Assembly (NCBI RefSeq): GCF_900143515.1
Contig: NZ_FSQT01000002.1
Location: 2,295,501-2,359,500, forward strand
Direction: 5' to 3'
Origin: Micromonospora cremea
GTDB lineage: Bacteria; Actinomycetota; Actinomycetes; Mycobacteriales; Micromonosporaceae
Length of the DNA: 64,000 nucleotides
Below, piece by piece: positions 1 to 8,560 of the stretch (positions are counted from its first letter, which is position 1; each line of letters starts with the position of its first letter). Both the position numbers and the translations under genes were made by a program. The notes below the pieces were generated by a model. It saw only the letters and a program-made list of their open reading frames with translations. It made no database searches and was not told the origin of the DNA.

Positions 1-324
1 GCGCCGGTCCACCGCCCGCCGCGCCCACTCGGAGCTGGCCCGCCGGCGGCTGCCGATGGGCAGGTGAGCCAGCCGGGAGGCGCCACCGCCCCGCCCGATG
101 GCGTACGAGACGTGGTCGCCGACCAGCGCGCCGAGCGCGGCGGCGGCGACCACCGCGACCACGTTGGGGTGCCCGCCGTCGGCGGCGAGCACCGCCGCCG
201 TGATCACCGCCGCCTCGCCCGGTACCGCGGGGAAGAACGCGTCGACCGCGGTGAGCCCGAAGATCACCAGGTACACCCACGGCGAGGTGACCGTCCCCCG
301 GAGCAGGTCGAGCAGGCCGTCCAT
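1..324 (-). CDS. DedA/SNARE-associated family membrane protein (partial)
   Basis: The first 108 codons are visible; the gene runs off the left edge of the window. The translation begins MDGLLDLLRG, followed by a hydrophobic stretch that contains the FFPAVPGEAAV segment. The Pro-Gly-Glu core is the membrane-embedded motif typical of DedA proteins, and alternating Ala/Val-rich helices follow. DedA proteins are polytopic inner-membrane proteins linked to lipid scrambling and envelope homeostasis. The exact substrate here cannot be told. The ATG at 324 fits the family N-terminus. The C-terminal half is missing, so completeness cannot be judged. Confidence 0.72.
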   Translation of the reverse strand, partial: MDGLLDLLRGTVTSPWVYLVIFGLTAVDAFFPAVPGEAAVITAAVLAADGGHPNVVAVVAAAALGALVGDHVSYAIGRGGGASRLAHLPIGSRRRASSEWARRAVDRR

Positions 325-395
325 GCCCCCAATGCTCGGCGGCCGGCCAACGTCCGGCGGCGCTTCGCCGACATTCCGCCGCCCGGCCCGCCCGG

Positions 396-1274
396 TCAGC
401 GCACGGTGCCGGCGAGATGAGGTCGGCCGGTGCGGGGGTCGTGCAGAGCGAAGTCCCAGCCGTCGTCGGCCCGGGCGGCGGAGAAGCCGATCGTGCCGGG
501 CAGCGCCACCGGCAGCTTGAACGCCACCTCGACGGTGCCGGCGTCCGGCAGCCGGTTGTCCAGCGCGGCCAGGCAGCGCGCCTTGGTCCACATGCCGTGC
601 GCGATCGGCCGGGGAAAGCCGAAGAGCCGGGCACCCAGCCGGGAGGTGTGGATCGGGTTGTGGTCGCCGGAGACCCGGGCGTAGTCGGTGCCGACTCGAG
701 TGCCGACCCGCCAGTGGGCGGTGCTGGCCGGCGTCGCAGGCCGGTCACTCCGGTCGCGCCGGGCACCGCCGCCGTCGCCGCGCTCCCGGCTGAGGTACGT
801 CGCGACGCCGCGCCAGACCTCCGTCCCGGCGGCCGAGGCGACCAGCACCACGTCGAGCTGCCGGCCCCGCTCGTGCGGCCGCAGGTGCTCGGCGTACGCG
901 GTGAGGTCGAGCAGCTCATCCGCGAGCACCGGGCGGTGCGCGGTGATGCGGTTCGCCACGTGCACCAGGCCGGTCACCGGGAACGGGAACTCCGGCGCGG
1001 TCATCAGCCGCAGCGTCAGCGGGAAGCCCAGCACGTGCGGGTACGTGACCGGCAGCCGATCGGACAGCGGGAACCCGCAGACCCGGTCGTAGTCGGCGAG
1101 GTGTGCCCGGTCGACCTGAACGCCGGCGACGGTCAGCGCGACCGCCGGCAGTGTCCGGTCGCGCCGGCCACCGGGCAGCGCACCCCGCAGCGCCCGCCGG
1201 TACAGCGGGCCGGTGGCCGGCAGCCGGGTCAGCTCGACGGTGGCCCGGACCGGCTGGTCGTCCGCGTCATCCAT
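396..1274 (-). CDS. MaoC-like (hot-dog) 3-hydroxyacyl-thioester dehydratase, HtdX type
   Basis: A 292-residue protein. Its C-terminal hot-dog domain carries the hydratase-2 motif SGDHNPIHTS followed by GFPRPIAHGMW, where the Asp/His pair is the catalytic dyad of R-specific enoyl-thioester hydratases. The N-terminal half is a degenerate second hot-dog fold. The ATG at 1274 overlaps the stop codon of the upstream reductase gene (ATGA), so the two are translationally coupled. Order and orientation match the mycobacterial Rv0241c (htdX)-fabG4-fadA2 neighbourhood as I remember it. The likely role is the dehydration step of a fatty-acid elongation or degradation cycle. Family is well supported; the exact substrate is not. 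Confidence 0.82.
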   Translation of the reverse strand: MDDADDQPVRATVELTRLPATGPLYRRALRGALPGGRRDRTLPAVALTVAGVQVDRAHLADYDRVCGFPLSDRLPVTYPHVLGFPLTLRLMTAPEFPFPVTGLVHVANRITAHRPVLADELLDLTAYAEHLRPHERGRQLDVVLVASAAGTEVWRGVATYLSRERGDGGGARRDRSDRPATPASTAHWRVGTRVGTDYARVSGDHNPIHTSRLGARLFGFPRPIAHGMWTKARCLAALDNRLPDAGTVEVAFKLPVALPGTIGFSAARADDGWDFALHDPRTGRPHLAGTVR

Positions 1275-2656
1275 CACGCCCCCAGCAGGCTCTGGCCGCA
1301 GACCCGGACCACGTTGCCGCTGACCGCGCCGCTGGCCGGCCAGGCGAGCCAGCCGATCGTCTCGGCCACGTCGACCGGCAGCCCGCCCTGGGCCAGGCTG
1401 TTCATCCGCCGGCCCGCCTCGCGGACCATCAGCGGGATGCGCGCGGTCAGTCGGGTCTCGATGAAGCCGGGGGCCACCGCGTTGACGCTGATCCCCCGCT
1501 CGCGCAGGGCCGGGGCGAGCGAGTCGACCAGCCCGATCACGCCGGCCTTGCTGGTGGCGTAGTTGGTCTGTCCCCGGTTGCCGGCGATCCCGGCGATCGA
1601 GGAGACGGCCACGATCCGCCCGCCGGCCGGGATCAGCTCCCGTTCCAGCAGCACGTCGTTGATCCGCTCCTGACTGGAGAGGTTGACGTCGATCACCTGG
1701 TCCCACCGGTCGGCGTCCATCCGGCCGAGCGTCTTGTCCTGGGTGATGCCGGCGTTGTGCACCACCACGTCGATCCGGCCGTGCCGGCTGGCCAGGTGGT
1801 CGGCGAGCCGGGTCGGCGCGTCCGGAGCGGTCAGGTCGAGCTGGACGGCGGTGCCGCCGATGTCGTTCGCCACCGCGGCCAACGCGTCCCCGGCGGCCGG
1901 GATGTCCAGCGCCACCACCTGGGCGCCGTCGCGGGCGAGCACCCGGGCCAGCGCCGCACCGATGCCCCGGGCGGCGCCGGTGACCAGCACGACCTGCCCG
2001 TCCAGCGGGCGGCTCCAGTCGGCCGGGGCGCTCGCGTCGCCGCTACCGACCCGGATCACCTGCCCCGAGACGTACGCGGACCGGCCGGAGAGAAGGAACC
2101 GGAGAGTCGATTCGAGGCTCGTGAGTGTGCCGGCCGGGTCGGCCGTTGCGGCGCCGCCGCCGCGGCTCACCTGGACGAGTTGTGCGGTGACGCCCCGACC
2201 GAACTCCTTGCCGATGCTGCGGACCAGCCCCTCCAGGGCCCGCTGGGCGGTCGCCTCACGCGGCGTCGGGCACTCCTGCGGCGGGGTGCCCAGCACGATC
2301 ACCCGACCGCTGGGCAGCACGGCCCGGGCCTGCGGGTGGAAGAAGTCGTAGAGCTGGCGCAGGTCGGTCGAGTCGGTGATCCCGGTGGCGTCGAAGAGCA
2401 GAGCCCCGTACCGCTGTGGGGTGTCGGTGGGGGTTGCGGCGGTCGGGTCGGCCAGCTCGACCCCGGCGGCGGTCAGGATCTCGGCGACCGGCTCGGCGAG
2501 CCGGCCGCCGGTGGCCGCGCCGAGCAGCGCCGGCCCGGGCAGCAGCGGGTCGCCGGGGTGGTGTCGGCGCAGTCGCGGCGGGTCGGGCAGCCCCAGGCGC
2601 TTGACCAGCGCGCGGCCGGCGGCCGATTGGACGAAGCTCGCGTACCTGTCGGTCAT
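1274..2656 (-). CDS. fabG4: High-molecular-weight 3-oxoacyl-thioester reductase, FabG4 type
   Basis: The 460-residue protein has two parts. An N-terminal Rossmann-like region of about 215 residues has no complete active site. A C-terminal short-chain dehydrogenase domain contains VTGAARGIG (cofactor loop), NAGITQ, VSSIAG and the catalytic YATSK (Tyr-x3-Lys). Ordinary FabG is about 245 residues, so this is the long FabG4 (HMwFabG) class, which reduces 3-oxoacyl-CoA/ACP. The gene is followed immediately by the MaoC dehydratase gene (ATGA overlap) and diverges from the thiolase gene. Together these supply reductase, dehydratase and thiolase of one beta-cycle. Start is ATG at 2656. Confidence 0.88.
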   Translation of the reverse strand: MTDRYASFVQSAAGRALVKRLGLPDPPRLRRHHPGDPLLPGPALLGAATGGRLAEPVAEILTAAGVELADPTAATPTDTPQRYGALLFDATGITDSTDLRQLYDFFHPQARAVLPSGRVIVLGTPPQECPTPREATAQRALEGLVRSIGKEFGRGVTAQLVQVSRGGGAATADPAGTLTSLESTLRFLLSGRSAYVSGQVIRVGSGDASAPADWSRPLDGQVVLVTGAARGIGAALARVLARDGAQVVALDIPAAGDALAAVANDIGGTAVQLDLTAPDAPTRLADHLASRHGRIDVVVHNAGITQDKTLGRMDADRWDQVIDVNLSSQERINDVLLERELIPAGGRIVAVSSIAGIAGNRGQTNYATSKAGVIGLVDSLAPALRERGISVNAVAPGFIETRLTARIPLMVREAGRRMNSLAQGGLPVDVAETIGWLAWPASGAVSGNVVRVCGQSLLGA

Positions 2657-2664
2657 GCGCGTAG

Positions 2665-2680
2665 CCTACTGGCGAGTAGG
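2665..2680. promoter_or_regulatory. Palindrome in the fabG4/fadA2 divergent promoter region
   Basis: The sequence CCTACT-GGCG-AGTAGG is a perfect inverted repeat with 6-bp arms and a 4-bp centre. It lies in the only 55 bp separating two divergent start codons. Its size and symmetry suit a TetR-family operator that would control both transcripts. The binding protein is not identified and no tetR gene lies nearby in the window. Confidence 0.45.
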
Positions 2681-2711
2681 GTTCGAGCAACACATGCCGA
2701 GGAGGCGGATC

Positions 2712-4004
2712 GTGCAGAGCATTCGGCGGGTCGCGGTCATCGGGGGCAACCGGATCCCCTTCGCCCGTTCCAACTCCCGGTACGCGGACGCGTCCAACGC
2801 GGACCTGCTCGGCGCGGCGCTGGACGGCCTGACCGCCCGGTACGGGCTGGCCGGGCAGCGGGTCGGCGAGGTGGTGGCCGGGGCGGTGCTCAAGCACTCC
2901 CGTGACTTCAACCTGACCCGGGAGGTCGTGCTCGGCTCCCGGCTCGACCCGCACACCCCGGCGTACGACATCCAGCAGGCCTGCGGCACCGGCCTGGAGG
3001 CGGCGATCCTGGTCGCCAACAAGATCGCCCTCGGGCAGTTGGACGTGGGCATCGCCGGTGGCGTCGACACCACCTCCGACGCGCCGCTGGCGGTCAACGA
3101 GGACATGCGCCGGACGCTGCTCAAGCTCAACTCCGCCCGCACCCTGGGCGAGCGGGTCAAGATTGCCGCGAAGCTGCGCCCGCTCCAGCCGTTCAAGCCG
3201 GAGATCCCGCGCAACGCCGAGCCGCGTACCGGGCTGTCCATGGGGGACCACGCCGCCCGCACCGCGCTGCGCTGGCAGATCGACCGGCGCTCCCAGGACG
3301 AGTTGGCGCTGCGCTCGCACCAGCGGCTGGCCGCCGCGTACGACCTGGGCTTCTTCGACGACCTGATGACGCCGTACCTGGGTCTCACCCGCGACCAGAA
3401 CCTGCGCCCCGACACGAGTCTGGAGAAGCTGGGCTCACTCAAGCCGGTCTTCGGCACCCGTGGCCCGGACGCCGAGCTGGCCACCATGACCGCCGGCAAC
3501 TCCTCACCGCTCACCGACGGCGCGTCCACCGTGCTGCTGGCCAGCGAGGAGTGGGCGAGCGCGCACAATCTTCCGGTACTGGCCTGGTTCAGCTGGTCGG
3601 AGACGGCAGCGGTGGACTTCGTGCACGGCGACGAGGGGCTGTTGATGGCTCCCGCGTACGCGGTTCCCCGGATGCTGGCCCGGGCCGGGCTGACGCTCCA
3701 GGACTTCGACTACTACGAGATCCACGAGGCGTTCGCCTCCCAGGTGCTGGCCACCCTCGCCGCCTGGGAGGCACCGGAGTTCTGCAAGGACCGGCTCGGC
3801 TTGGACGCCCCGCTCGGCGCCATCGACCGGGACCGGGTGAACGTCAACGGTTCCTCCCTGGCCGCCGGGCACCCGTTCGCGGCGACTGGTGGCCGGATCG
3901 TGGCGACCCTGGCCAAGCTGCTGGCCGAGAAGGGCAGCGGACGCGGGCTGATCTCGATCTGTGCCGCCGGGGGTCAGGGCGTGACGGCGATCCTGGAGCG
4001 CTGA
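2712..4004 (+). CDS. fadA2: Acetyl-CoA C-acyltransferase (thiolase), FadA2 type
   Basis: A 430-residue thiolase. The nucleophilic Cys is at residue 91 (QQACGTGLEA), HEAFASQVLA is near residue 338, the catalytic His is at 387 (AAGHPFAATGGR) and the second catalytic Cys is at 417 (CAAGGQG). All four family motifs are intact, so the enzyme should be active in thiolytic cleavage or Claisen condensation of acyl-CoA. GTG 2712 is preferred because AGGAGG lies 7 nt upstream; an in-frame ATG lies at 2694. The gene diverges from fabG4-htdX, as in mycobacteria. A fatty-acid cycle role is inferred from this context. Confidence 0.9.
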   Translation: MQSIRRVAVIGGNRIPFARSNSRYADASNADLLGAALDGLTARYGLAGQRVGEVVAGAVLKHSRDFNLTREVVLGSRLDPHTPAYDIQQACGTGLEAAILVANKIALGQLDVGIAGGVDTTSDAPLAVNEDMRRTLLKLNSARTLGERVKIAAKLRPLQPFKPEIPRNAEPRTGLSMGDHAARTALRWQIDRRSQDELALRSHQRLAAAYDLGFFDDLMTPYLGLTRDQNLRPDTSLEKLGSLKPVFGTRGPDAELATMTAGNSSPLTDGASTVLLASEEWASAHNLPVLAWFSWSETAAVDFVHGDEGLLMAPAYAVPRMLARAGLTLQDFDYYEIHEAFASQVLATLAAWEAPEFCKDRLGLDAPLGAIDRDRVNVNGSSLAAGHPFAATGGRIVATLAKLLAEKGSGRGLISICAAGGQGVTAILER

Positions 4005-4131
4005 CGGCCGCACCCCGCCGTGATCCCACCCGTCCCGGACGGCAGCTGCCGGGGCGGGGAACCGAGGACCGCGCTCGCTCGTCCAACGACCGTACGTCCG
4101 GCAGCGGAGAGCGACGGACCGGGGAGAGCCG

Positions 4132-5001
4132 ATGGGCCGGAGCAGATTCGTGGTGGCGGTGATCGTGTTGGGCGCCCTGCTCGCGGGTTGCGGGGACGGT
4201 GGCGGTTCGCAAGCCCCGACTCCCGACCGGTCGCGGGATTCCGGTGCGGTCGATTCGTCGCGGGTCGAGCCGGTCGGGCTGATCGGCAACTGGACGGTGA
4301 CGGCACCCGACCCGGATTCCAGCGGAATTCTGCGGCTCGCCCCCGTCGATCAGGGCGGCCTCTCCTGGTTCGGCACCTGCGGTACGGCGATGGGGACGTG
4401 GCGGGCCGACACGAACGGTCTCTTCCTGGCCGGCGTCCCGAAGAACCCGGCGTCCGGAGAGCGGCGCTGCCGGCTCGCCCCCGACTGGCTGCGTCAGGCC
4501 ACGTCGTTCCGGTTCGAGGGCGAGATCCCGGTGCTGCTTGACGACCAGGGCCGGGAGGTTGCCCGGCTGCTACCGGGCGCGAAGCCCACGCCCGGGCCGC
4601 ACGTGGTGCCGTCGCTGGCGGAGCCACCCATGGTCACCCCCGAGGTGCGGCAGGCCTTCACGCCGGCCGTCGGGCTGCCCCCGCACCTGAAGCCGGCGAG
4701 CCGCGACGACCTGCGCGGTCGATGGGTGCCCGTCGGGCCCGCCCGCGGCTCCGCCCACGTGGAGCTGCGGAACGACGGCGAGTGGCGGGGCTCCGACGGG
4801 TGCAACGGCCAGCACGGACGATGGGTGGCGGGGCCGGACGGCGCCCTGCTCGCGACCGCCGGCCCGAGCACCTTGATCGGCTGTCGCAGCGTCCCGGTGG
4901 CGACCTGGCTATCCGAGGCGTCGCGTGCGGGGTTGGACGGCGAGGTGCTCGTGCTGCTGACAGCCAAGGGGACGGAGACCGGGCGGCTGGCGCGGGGGTG
5001 A
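4132..5001 (+). CDS. Secreted lipoprotein with a META/HslJ-like C-terminal segment
   Basis: The N-terminus is a textbook lipoprotein signal, MGRSRFVVAVIVLGALLAGC, with the lipidated Cys at residue 20. It is followed by a Gly/Ser/Pro-rich spacer. The mature protein has two similar halves, each with a short strand pattern and a pair of Cys residues. The second contains WRGSDGCNGQHGRW, which resembles the DGCN motif of META/HslJ domains. Predicted location is the outer face of the membrane. No enzymatic function can be assigned. It stands alone between fadA2 and purB. Confidence 0.7.
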   Translation: MGRSRFVVAVIVLGALLAGCGDGGGSQAPTPDRSRDSGAVDSSRVEPVGLIGNWTVTAPDPDSSGILRLAPVDQGGLSWFGTCGTAMGTWRADTNGLFLAGVPKNPASGERRCRLAPDWLRQATSFRFEGEIPVLLDDQGREVARLLPGAKPTPGPHVVPSLAEPPMVTPEVRQAFTPAVGLPPHLKPASRDDLRGRWVPVGPARGSAHVELRNDGEWRGSDGCNGQHGRWVAGPDGALLATAGPSTLIGCRSVPVATWLSEASRAGLDGEVLVLLTAKGTETGRLARG

Positions 5002-5076
5002 TCGACGACCGGCCCAGGGTGTGTCCGCAGGTGGCCCCGTCCGGGGGCGGGCACCGGGTACGGGAGAATGGGCTCC

Positions 5077-6501
5077 GTGACGACGATCCCGAACGTGCTC
5101 GCCAACCGGTACGCCTCGCCCGAACTGGTCGCCCTCTGGTCACCGGAGGAGAAGGTCCGGATGGAGCGACGGCTCTGGCTCGCCGTGCTCCGCGCTCAGC
5201 GCGACCTCGGCGTGCCGGTGCCGGACGGGGTGGTCGAGGCGTACGAGCGGGTGCTCGACCAGGTCGACCTCGCCTCCATCGCGGAGCGGGAGCGGGTCAC
5301 CCGGCATGACGTGAAGGCACGGATCGAGGAGTTCAGCGCGCTCGCCGGGTTCGAGCACGTGCACAAGGGGATGACCTCCCGGGACCTCACCGAGAACGTC
5401 GAGCAGCTCCAGGTGCGCGCCTCACTGGAGCTGATCCGGGATCGTGTGGTGGCCACCCTGGCCCGGCTCGCCTGGCTCGCCCACGAGCACTCCGAGCTGG
5501 TGATGACCGGCCGTTCGCACAACGTGGCGGCGCAGGCCACCACATTGGGTAAGCGCTTCGCCTCGGCGGCGGAGGAGCTGCTCATCGCGTACGAGCGGCT
5601 GGAGGAGCTGATCGCCCGCTACCCGCTGCGCGGGATCAAGGGGCCGGTCGGCACGGCGGCAGACCAGCTCGACCTCTTCGACGGCGACGCCGACAAGGTG
5701 GCCGAGCTGGAGCGGCGGGTCGCCGAGCACCTGGGCTTCTCCCGGGTGCTGGACAGCGTCGGGCAGGTCTACCCACGATCGCTGGACTTCGACGTGCTGG
5801 CCGCGCTGGCGCAGACCGCCGCCGCGCCGTCGTCGCTGGCCACCACGATCCGGCTGATGGTCGGCCAGGAGCTGGTCACCGAGGGCTTCAAGCCGGGCCA
5901 GGTCGGCTCCAGCGCGATGCCGCACAAGATGAACACCCGCTCGTCCGAGCGGGTGAACGGCTTCGCGGTGATCATCCGGGGCTACCTGTCGATGGTCGGC
6001 GAGCTGGCCGGTGACCAGTGGAACGAGGGGGACGTGTCCTGCTCGGTGGTCCGCCGGGTGGCCCTGCCGGACGCCTTCTTCGCCGCCGACGGGCTGTTCC
6101 AGACCTTCCTCACCGTGCTCGACGAGTTCGGCGCGTACCCCGCGGTGATCAACCGGGAGCTGGAGCGGTTCCTGCCCTTCCTGGCCACCACGAAGATCCT
6201 GGTGGCGGCCGTCCGGCGTGGCGTCGGTCGGGAGGTCGCGCACGAGGTGATCAAGGAGCACGCGGTCGCGGTGGCGCTGGCCATGCGCGAGAAGGGCTCG
6301 CCGGAGAACGACCTGTTCGACCGGCTCGCGGCGGACGGCCGGCTGGGGCTGTCCCGCGCCGACATCGACACCCTCGTCGCCGACCGCACCGCCTTCGTCG
6401 GCGCCGCCCCGGCCCAGGTCGCAGCGGTCACCCGCCGCATCACCGCCGTCGTGACCGCCCACCCGGACGCCGCCACCTACTCCCCACCCCCCATCCTCTG
6501 A
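5077..6501 (+). CDS. purB: Adenylosuccinate lyase
   Basis: The roughly 474-residue protein belongs to the fumarase/aspartase superfamily. The signature SSAMPHKMNTRSSERV is complete, and the substrate-binding TGRSHNVAAQATT is present. It catalyses two steps: SAICAR to AICAR plus fumarate, and adenylosuccinate to AMP plus fumarate. GTG 5077 is preferred: it gives the conserved start TTIPNVLANRYAS and leaves about 10 nt after GGGAG, while ATG 5068 sits too close to that site. Other purine genes follow from 8.3 kb. The 3' end runs into a C-rich spacer. Confidence 0.95.
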   Translation: MTTIPNVLANRYASPELVALWSPEEKVRMERRLWLAVLRAQRDLGVPVPDGVVEAYERVLDQVDLASIAERERVTRHDVKARIEEFSALAGFEHVHKGMTSRDLTENVEQLQVRASLELIRDRVVATLARLAWLAHEHSELVMTGRSHNVAAQATTLGKRFASAAEELLIAYERLEELIARYPLRGIKGPVGTAADQLDLFDGDADKVAELERRVAEHLGFSRVLDSVGQVYPRSLDFDVLAALAQTAAAPSSLATTIRLMVGQELVTEGFKPGQVGSSAMPHKMNTRSSERVNGFAVIIRGYLSMVGELAGDQWNEGDVSCSVVRRVALPDAFFAADGLFQTFLTVLDEFGAYPAVINRELERFLPFLATTKILVAAVRRGVGREVAHEVIKEHAVAVALAMREKGSPENDLFDRLAADGRLGLSRADIDTLVADRTAFVGAAPAQVAAVTRRITAVVTAHPDAATYSPPPIL

Positions 6502-6560
6502 CCCCGACCCACCCCGCCCCCGCCCTGCCCCCGACCCACCCCGCCCGTCCCGTCCCGCCC

Positions 6561-6621
6561 GTTGATCATGAGGTTATTGCCGCGACACGCCGAGGCGGAT
6601 GGCAACAACTTCATGATCGAC
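6561..6621. repeat. Long inverted repeat (dispersed-palindrome type)
   Basis: Arms 6561-6581 and 6601-6621 are each 21 bp and complementary at 18 positions, with a 19-nt centre. Each arm holds TTGATCATGA or its complement. The element sits between convergent purB and the YbjQ-type gene, where it may act as a terminator. Its AT-richer composition stands out from the flanking C-runs. I recall similar GATCATGA palindromes scattered through Micromonospora genomes, which is unverified here. Confidence 0.6.
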
Positions 6622-6669
6622 GGGGTGGGCTGCGGGTCCGGCTGGGCCGGGGTCGGGTGGGTGGGTGGG

Positions 6670-7128
6670 TTAGTCGCCTGTGGGGGTTTCGGCGGCGGTG
6701 CGGAGGTTGGGGGCGCTCGCCGGTTCCGCGATGCCGCCGGGCGACCCCGTGAAGCCCGCGTCGTGCGCGGTCTCCGCGGCGATCGCCGGCTGGTCGGCCG
6801 GCATGACGTCGGGCATCTTGGGTACGACGATCACCGCCGTCCCGTACGCGCAGATCTCCATCCACATCTCGCCACAGTCCCGGCTGTCGAACCGCATGCC
6901 GATCACCGCGTTGGCGCCGAGCCGCAGGGCCTCCTCGCCGAGCCGGGCCACCGAGTCGGTGCGCCACCGGGTCAGGTTGTCCGGGGCCAGCGGGTCGTAC
7001 GCGCCACCGCGCAGATTCTTGACCCCCTCGCGGTACGGGTTGCGCGTCCTGGCCATCGATGACACCACCTCACCGAGTATCTGGCGGATCTCGTAGCCGG
7101 GCAGTTGCTCCGTCGTCACGACCAGCAC
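6670..7128 (-). CDS. YbjQ/UPF0145 family protein
   Basis: A 152-residue protein that begins VLVVTTEQLPGYEI and contains GANAVIGMRFDSRDCGEMWMEICAYGTAVIV pieces. These are the conserved core of the YbjQ (heavy-metal-binding, putative) family, which assembles as small oligomers. About 45 extra residues at the C-terminus are Pro/Ala-rich. GTG 7128 matches the usual family N-terminus, although its GGAAG site is close. Cytoplasmic. The biochemical role of the family is not settled. Confidence 0.8.
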   Translation of the reverse strand: MLVVTTEQLPGYEIRQILGEVVSSMARTRNPYREGVKNLRGGAYDPLAPDNLTRWRTDSVARLGEEALRLGANAVIGMRFDSRDCGEMWMEICAYGTAVIVVPKMPDVMPADQPAIAAETAHDAGFTGSPGGIAEPASAPNLRTAAETPTGD

Positions 7129-7199
7129 GCTTCCGATGCTGTCAGGAGCGGCGTGACCCGATCGTGTGCATTGTTCACCTGATCGGATGCTGCAAAACG

Positions 7200-7244
7200 A
7201 CGCGGCGCGGACGGCCGGCGCAGCGCCTGCCATCCGCGCCGCGT
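7200..7244 (-). terminator. Hairpin terminator downstream of the protease gene
   Basis: Arms 7200-7211 (ACGCGGCGCGGA) and 7233-7244 are perfectly complementary over 12 bp with a 21-nt loop. The hairpin lies 13 nt past the protease stop codon. No T-run follows, as is usual in actinomycetes. Confidence 0.6.
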
Positions 7245-7257
7245 GGGGCGCTAACCG

Positions 7258-7941
7258 TCAGACACCGGCCACCGAGGTGATCCAGGCCCGGTTGTACGCG
7301 ACGCTGCCGTAGTTCTGGATGCTGGAGCCGTCGGCCGTCGAGGCCACCCCGACCTGCTGGCCGTTGTAGAACTGCGGGCCGCCCGAGTCGCCCCGCCAGG
7401 CGTTGCCGTTGATCCGGGTGCTGCGGATCGCCTGGCCGCCGTACGCGTCGGTGGCGCTGTTGCTGGTCACCCGCACGGTGGCGGTCTTGAGCTGGCTGGA
7501 CGCCGAGCAGCCGCTGTAGCAGGTCATGCCCCAGCCGTAGATCGAGTTGGTCGAGCCGATCGGCGGGTTGCTGCTGGCCAGGCTCACCGTCGAGGTGCTG
7601 ACGGTGCTGGAGAGCCGCATCAGGGCCAGGTCGCTGCGGGTGTAGGTGGCGCTGACGGTACGGGTGACCCCGCCCGAGGAGCGGTAGACGCTGCCGACGC
7701 GGACCGACATGGTGCCGCTGATGCAGTGCCGGGCGGTGAGCACCCACTGCGGGGCGATCACGCTGCCGGAGCAGGTGAACGAGCCGTTGCTGAGCACCGC
7801 CGCGGCCCAGGGGGCGGACGAGACGGTGTTGCCGCCGATGATGGGTTGCGGGCCGGCCGGGGCGGCGGCCGCGCCGGACGCGGCGCCGAGGACGCCGACC
7901 AGCGCGGCGCCGAGCAGGGCGAGCAGGGGACGGATGCGCAT
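7258..7941 (-). CDS. Secreted trypsin-like serine protease (S1 family)
   Basis: A 227-residue precursor. A signal peptide covers about residues 1-27 (LLALLGAALVGVLGAASGAAA). A short propeptide leads to the mature start IIGG at 34-37. The catalytic triad is complete: His72 in LTARHC, Asp104 in RSDLALM and Ser186 in RGDSGGP. Cys pairs flank His72 and lie around 141-145. The enzyme is small even for bacterial trypsins and has no carbohydrate-binding domain. It is predicted to be an extracellular endopeptidase. The gene is monocistronic, with its own hairpin and a long upstream region. Confidence 0.92.
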   Translation of the reverse strand: MRIRPLLALLGAALVGVLGAASGAAAAPAGPQPIIGGNTVSSAPWAAAVLSNGSFTCSGSVIAPQWVLTARHCISGTMSVRVGSVYRSSGGVTRTVSATYTRSDLALMRLSSTVSTSTVSLASSNPPIGSTNSIYGWGMTCYSGCSASSQLKTATVRVTSNSATDAYGGQAIRSTRINGNAWRGDSGGPQFYNGQQVGVASTADGSSIQNYGSVAYNRAWITSVAGV

Positions 7942-8296
7942 CGGGTGGACTCCTTGGACGGGGCGGACCGGGGGTCGCCGGGTGCGGGAGGGCGACAGCG
8001 GGGGTTCCCGCCGCCGCTGACATCGAACTGTGTCGATGTACAGTAGGACCCACGGCGGCTGTTTTCAAGAATTCGATCGAGGTTAACCAATGTAACGATT
8101 CGGCGACCCTCAGCGCCGTATATGCCCTGGTGAGGCCGCGTGTCCCGCGTGGCGACCCGTCCCGGTCGCCGGTTGTGTCGAGCACTGCCTGAACCGCACC
8201 CGGCCGGTGCGTCCGCGACGGTATCTGCCAGGTACGCTGGCTGCGCTCGCCCGTTGTGGGTCGGCACCCAACTGCGTACACAGTCAGGAGTGCCCA
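7942..8296. other. Divergent intergenic region (protease / purS) with an inverted repeat
   Basis: These 355 bases hold no convincing gene. The clearest structure is the inverted repeat ACATCGA-n6-TCGATGT at 8020-8039, about 80 bp upstream of the protease start, which is a possible operator. AT-richer DNA around 8060-8100 is the likely promoter zone. The purS ribosome-binding site AGGAG lies at 8286-8290. No riboswitch-like fold was recognised. Confidence 0.45.
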
Positions 8297-8560
8297 GTGC
8301 CTCGCGTCGTCGTCGACGTCATGCTCAAGCCCGAGATCCTCGATCCGCAGGGCCAGGCCGTCGCAAACGCGCTGCCCCGGCTCGGCGTCAGCGACGTCGC
8401 CTCGGTTCGGATCGGCAGGCGGATCGAGATCGATTTCACCGGTGAACCGGACCTGGACCGGGCCCGGGAGATTGCCGACAAACTGCTCGCCAACCCGGTC
8501 ATCGAGGACTTCACCGTCCGCCTGGTCGAGGCCGACGAGACCGCGGACGCCCGCTCGTGA
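8297..8560 (+). CDS. purS: Phosphoribosylformylglycinamidine synthase subunit PurS
   Basis: An 87-residue protein ([18 protein letters not shown]...) typical of the small PurS subunit that bridges PurL and PurQ in the FGAM synthetase complex. It includes the conserved VANALPRLG and EDFTVRL segments. GTG 8297 follows AGGAG with 6-nt spacing. Its stop overlaps the purQ start (GTGA), so expression is coupled. Function: the ATP- and glutamine-dependent conversion of FGAR to FGAM in de novo purine synthesis. Confidence 0.95.
   Translation: MPRVVVDVMLKPEILDPQGQAVANALPRLGVSDVASVRIGRRIEIDFTGEPDLDRAREIADKLLANPVIEDFTVRLVEADETADARS

Noticed and set aside
1275..1706. N-terminal extension of the MaoC-type gene into the fabG4 region
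   Set aside because: The frame is open but the residues are Arg/Gly-rich noise. The ATG at 1274, overlapping the fabG4 stop, gives the proper protein.
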